This document shows positions 61,235 through 64,000 of a DNA stretch of 64,000 nucleotides, one piece after another. The notes beneath the pieces are model-generated. The model ran no database searches and was not told where the DNA came from. It saw only the letters and a program-made list of their open reading frames with translations. Numbering within the stretch: the stretch's first letter is position 1; every line of letters begins with the position of its first letter. This stretch comes from Hondaea fermentalgiana (Eukaryota; Sar; Bigyra; Thraustochytrida; Thraustochytriidae). The DNA lies in the NCBI GenBank assembly GCA_014084085.1, contig NPFB01000070.1, positions 83,216 to 147,215 of the forward strand. Reading direction: 5' to 3'. Made by a program: the position numbers and the translations under genes.

Positions 61235-62248
61235 ATGGCCGAGCGCAAGATTCGCGTGGGCGTCAATGGCTTTGGGCGCATCGGACGGCTGGCGACGAGG
61301 TTCCTCCTGGACTCCGAGGTCTGCGAGGTGGTCCACGTCAACGAGCTCAACGCAGACGTGAGCGTGTCGGCGTACCTTTTGGAGTTCGACTCGATCCATG
61401 GCAAGTGCGGCAAGAAGATCGAGGTGGACGATGGCTGCATTGTTGTGGACGGCAAGAAAATCACCTATTCGAGCTGCGGCACGCCCGGCGAGGTCGCCTG
61501 GAAGGATGCCCAAGTTGATCTCGTCCTCGAGTGCTCGGGCAAGTTCAACGACGAGACCAAGTTGCAGGCCTACTTTTCGAGCGACGTCAAGCGCGTCCTC
61601 GTGAGCGCGCCCGTCAAGGGCGCTGTTAACGTTGTCGTCGGCTGCAATGAGAACCTCGTCGAGCCGGATACTAAGATTGTCACTGCTGCCAGTTGCACAA
61701 CTAACTGCATCGGGCCCGTCATCAAGTGCATTGACGAGACCTTTGGCATTGAGCGCGGTGTCATTAACACTGTGCACAACGTTACCAACACACAGAGCAT
61801 CATGGATGCGCCAAACACGAAAAAGGATGACCCACGTCGTGCTCGCGCAGGCATGCTCAATCTGGCGCCGACCTCGACGGGGTCCGCCAAGGCTATTACC
61901 ATGATCTTCCCGCACTTGCAGGGCAAACTCAACGGCGTGGCTATTCGAGTGCCCTTGCAGAATGCCTCCATCACCGACCTCACACTCGAGCTCAAGCGTA
62001 ACGTCAGCAAAGAGGAGGTCAACGAGGCTCTCTCCGCTGCTGCTGATGACCATGTGCTCGGCTTCGAGACGCGTGGTCTCGTCTCGACGGATTATATTAA
62101 CGACACACGTTCTTCCATTGTGGACGCCCTTTCCACCATGGTTGTCGACGACAAGCTCGTCAAGATTCTTGCCTGGTATGATAACGAAATGGGCTACAGC
62201 TCGCGTATGCGCGATATTGCCGAGCTCATGGCCAAGCAAATGCAATAG
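61235..62248 (+). CDS. ArsJ-type glyceraldehyde-3-phosphate dehydrogenase
   Basis: 337 residues with an intact GAPDH fold: NAD-binding GVNGFGRIGR, active-site Cys in AASCTTNC, His in NTVHNVTNTQ, and PTSTGSAKAI. Sequence style departs from normal eukaryotic GapC (TVHATTATQ; DGPSKKDWRGGRA) and follows the GAPDHs encoded beside arsJ in bacterial arsenic operons: VHVNE, AYLLEFDSIHGK, TNTQSIMDAP, RRARAGMLNLAPTSTGS, GVAIRVPLQNASITDLT and IVDALSTMV. Those enzymes make 1-arseno-3-phosphoglycerate from glyceraldehyde-3-phosphate and arsenate for ArsJ export. An extra Lys-Lys-Asp-Asp stretch sits before PRRARA. No ArsJ gene is in the window. Normal glycolytic activity is also possible. No targeting peptide is seen, so a cytosolic location is likely. 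Confidence 0.88.
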   Translation: MAERKIRVGVNGFGRIGRLATRFLLDSEVCEVVHVNELNADVSVSAYLLEFDSIHGKCGKKIEVDDGCIVVDGKKITYSSCGTPGEVAWKDAQVDLVLECSGKFNDETKLQAYFSSDVKRVLVSAPVKGAVNVVVGCNENLVEPDTKIVTAASCTTNCIGPVIKCIDETFGIERGVINTVHNVTNTQSIMDAPNTKKDDPRRARAGMLNLAPTSTGSAKAITMIFPHLQGKLNGVAIRVPLQNASITDLTLELKRNVSKEEVNEALSAAADDHVLGFETRGLVSTDYINDTRSSIVDALSTMVVDDKLVKILAWYDNEMGYSSRMRDIAELMAKQMQ

Positions 62249-62527
62249 AAATTCGCATGTGAGCTTTTTCTTTTTTCCTATCATTATTGCTTTTCTTTTC
62301 TTTTTTCCCCCTCCGATCCAACTGGTTGCACCAGAGAACAACGCAGACACACGGGAGCTTGACAGCGTGACCACAGACAGGAAAGATACTTTGGGTAAGA
62401 ACGCCAGGTGAAATACAAGAATCAATGGCACATCTTTGCGAGTAACACATGTTCGAGCCGCGGAATCGACCCCAAACGCCATGGCTGGCTGGCTGGCTGG
62501 CTGGCTAGCTGGCTGGCTGATCGATTC
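62249..62527. other. Short 3' intergenic between convergent GAPDH and VPS4
   Basis: 279 bp, containing T-rich runs after the GAPDH stop and a (GGCT)n array near 62481-62519 just past the VPS4 stop. Confidence 0.5.
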
Positions 62528-63994
62528 TCACGAAAACATGGCAACCCTCGCTGGCGTGGGGGCCTCTGTCGCTCTCGCCGCTTCCGTGCCACGTTTTGCC
62601 TGGGCTTGCTCTCTTTGTCTGTTTCTCGCTTCCAGGTCCTTCTCGCGTTCTGCCTCTTCCTCCTCCCTTTCCCAGTCCTCTTCTTCAATATCCATGTCGT
62701 CGTCTTCGAATGCAAATTCGCGCGAATCAGAGCCAAATTGTGCTGCAAATTCAGCATACTGCTCCAGGGTAGCCTTGTCGACTGAGGGCTTAACCTGTTG
62801 CAAAGCCTGCTCAAGCTCAGCGCGAGTAATGGCCGGCACGCGAAGGAGGTGTGCAGGGAAATCATCATCCATAATATTCATCGCAGTGGCACCTGGATCA
62901 TGGGGGGAGCAAGGCACGAGAAAGTGACCCTCGGGCGCAACTCCAAACGCCCAATTTACAGCGCGCCGCCACAGACCAGGGGCCGCCACATTTTCCTTGG
63001 GCACATAGCGAAAGTACCTGGCATTCATGCAGTTGCGCACGGGAACCATGAGTGCCTCGTTAGCCAGACTGGCCACATCAGCTCCGCTAAAGCCAGAAAG
63101 ACGCGCTGCAAATTCCCTTATTTCTTGTGCACGAAGGGCTACGACCGTGGCATCGGATCCGAGGGCGATTCGGAGAATTCGCGCCCGGGCCTTGGGCCCA
63201 GGCATTGGCACATAAACCCTTCTTTCGAAGCGTCGACGCAGCGCCGAGTCCAGCTCGAACGGGTTGTTCGTTGCAGCAATGACTGTGATCTGCGATGTGT
63301 CTTCGCCAACACCGTCCATCTGGCGCAGCAGCTCTGTCAGCACCCTTCGCCCTGACTCGCTCGAGCCCTCTGCGTTGTCTCTCGAGCGACCAATGGAGTC
63401 AATCTCATCGAGGAAAATCACGGCCGGCTTGTTGCGTCGCGCTTCTTCAAAGATTTTACGGATCGCCCGCTCGCTGTCGCCTTGGTGCTTTGACATTATG
63501 TCTGACGGCGCGAACGAGTAAAATGTGGCTCCACTTTCCTTGCTCAGTTCGGCTGCAATGTGCGACTTGCCTGTACCCGGCGGTCCGAAAAGAAGAATCC
63601 CTTTCCAGGGCTTGCGTGCGCCTGTGAAGAGTTTGGGGTGCAGCGAGGGCAAGATCACCGCCTCGCGAAGCGCTCTCTTGACCTGAGCAAGTCCTGCCAC
63701 ACCCCGAAAGCCTCCCGGACGCGCATCCTCGCCATCTTCATCGTCCCCGGCCTCGGCACCGTCTTGACTCGAAATCTTTTCGAGCCTGTCCAGGCAGCCC
63801 AGCAAAATCCGCCGTTGCTCCTCCACTTTGAACCCCCTGGCGCCGAGCTTGACCCCGGCCAGGAGCAGCTCGCAGGTCTCCTCGTACGCCGCCTTGGCGC
63901 GCCGCACGTCGCGGGCCTCGTCCGCCTGGACGGCCCTCGCGAGCGCCTTGAGCGCCTGCGCGTGCAGCTCGCGCGGCGAGGACGCCCGCGCCAT
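62528..63994 (-). CDS. VPS4: Vps4-type AAA ATPase (ESCRT-III disassembly)
   Basis: 488 residues; the start is the ATG at 63994, six bases from the window edge, and the N terminus is complete because a MIT-like three-helix region (about residues 7-75) begins there. The AAA domain has Walker A GPPGTGKS (137-144), Walker B IFLDEID (193-199), a TNNPFELD sensor region and arginine fingers in RRRFERR. The C-terminal Vps4-type helix VDKATLEQYAEFAAQFGSDS is followed by an acidic, Glu/Lys-rich tail of about 70 residues not found in standard Vps4. A longer insert between the small AAA domain and this helix (about 335-390) replaces the usual beta domain region. It should disassemble ESCRT-III in the multivesicular body and cytokinesis; katanin/spastin relatives are the alternative. 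Confidence 0.82.
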   Translation of the reverse strand: MARASSPRELHAQALKALARAVQADEARDVRRAKAAYEETCELLLAGVKLGARGFKVEEQRRILLGCLDRLEKISSQDGAEAGDDEDGEDARPGGFRGVAGLAQVKRALREAVILPSLHPKLFTGARKPWKGILLFGPPGTGKSHIAAELSKESGATFYSFAPSDIMSKHQGDSERAIRKIFEEARRNKPAVIFLDEIDSIGRSRDNAEGSSESGRRVLTELLRQMDGVGEDTSQITVIAATNNPFELDSALRRRFERRVYVPMPGPKARARILRIALGSDATVVALRAQEIREFAARLSGFSGADVASLANEALMVPVRNCMNARYFRYVPKENVAAPGLWRRAVNWAFGVAPEGHFLVPCSPHDPGATAMNIMDDDFPAHLLRVPAITRAELEQALQQVKPSVDKATLEQYAEFAAQFGSDSREFAFEDDDMDIEEEDWEREEEEAEREKDLEARNRQREQAQAKRGTEAARATEAPTPARVAMFS

Positions 63995-64000
63995 CGGGAG

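Overview
The window looks like a scaffold from a GC-rich, intron-poor unicellular eukaryote. It carries eukaryote-only genes (a gamma-tubulin complex GCP2, a DCAF1 ubiquitin-ligase adaptor, a Vti1 SNARE, Vps4, a DHHC acyltransferase, Rrp5, an RDM1-like protein). It also has PT-rich repeat membrane proteins and dense microsatellites, with two scaffold gaps of exactly 100 N. This best fits a stramenopile protist, perhaps a thraustochytrid/labyrinthulomycete. The lineage is an inference from gene style; no marker gene proves it.

Layout. 0-13 kb: the 3' end of an acidic protein, a PT-rich membrane protein, a spliced Vti1-type SNARE (minus), an MPPE1/Cdc1-type phosphoesterase (plus) tail-to-tail with a two-exon RRP5 (minus), an unknown four-pass membrane protein, then a stretch that looks like a decayed gene. 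13-22 kb: a large DCAF1 orthologue (plus) facing a secreted Kelch + PstS-like membrane protein (minus), with a 151-bp tandem duplication between them. 21.5-24.9 kb: gene-free and microsatellite-rich. 24.9-38 kb: KDO-8-phosphate synthase (plus) tail-to-tail with an RDM1-like protein (minus), a small hydrophilic protein, a membrane-anchored trypsin-fold protease, a GH20 hexosaminidase, an enoyl-CoA hydratase/isomerase family protein and an AGC-like kinase. 37.4-49 kb: about 11.5 kb with no credible gene, full of simple repeats, one assembly gap and a 6 x 45-bp minisatellite. 49-64 kb: a secreted, probably GPI-anchored protein with a degenerate M11-like metallopeptidase region, a MITE-like inverted-repeat element holding the second gap, a HAD-nucleotidase/UMP-CMP-kinase fusion with a myristoylation-type N terminus, a DHHC palmitoyltransferase, GCP2, an ArsJ-type GAPDH and Vps4.

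The genes do not form one pathway. They are mostly housekeeping genes, each with its own promoter, often as convergent pairs with very short 3' gaps (59-279 bp). The unusual items are the domain fusions (Kelch-PstS, HAD-UMP/CMP kinase, a beta-trefoil-like insert in GCP2), an RRP5 that ends after its twelfth S1 domain, bacterial-flavoured enzymes (KdsA, ArsJ-type GAPDH), and a recurring palindromic TAGGCCTA motif near several gene starts. Many starts were placed at internal ATGs because upstream extensions begin with non-ATG codons or consist of repeat-derived sequence.
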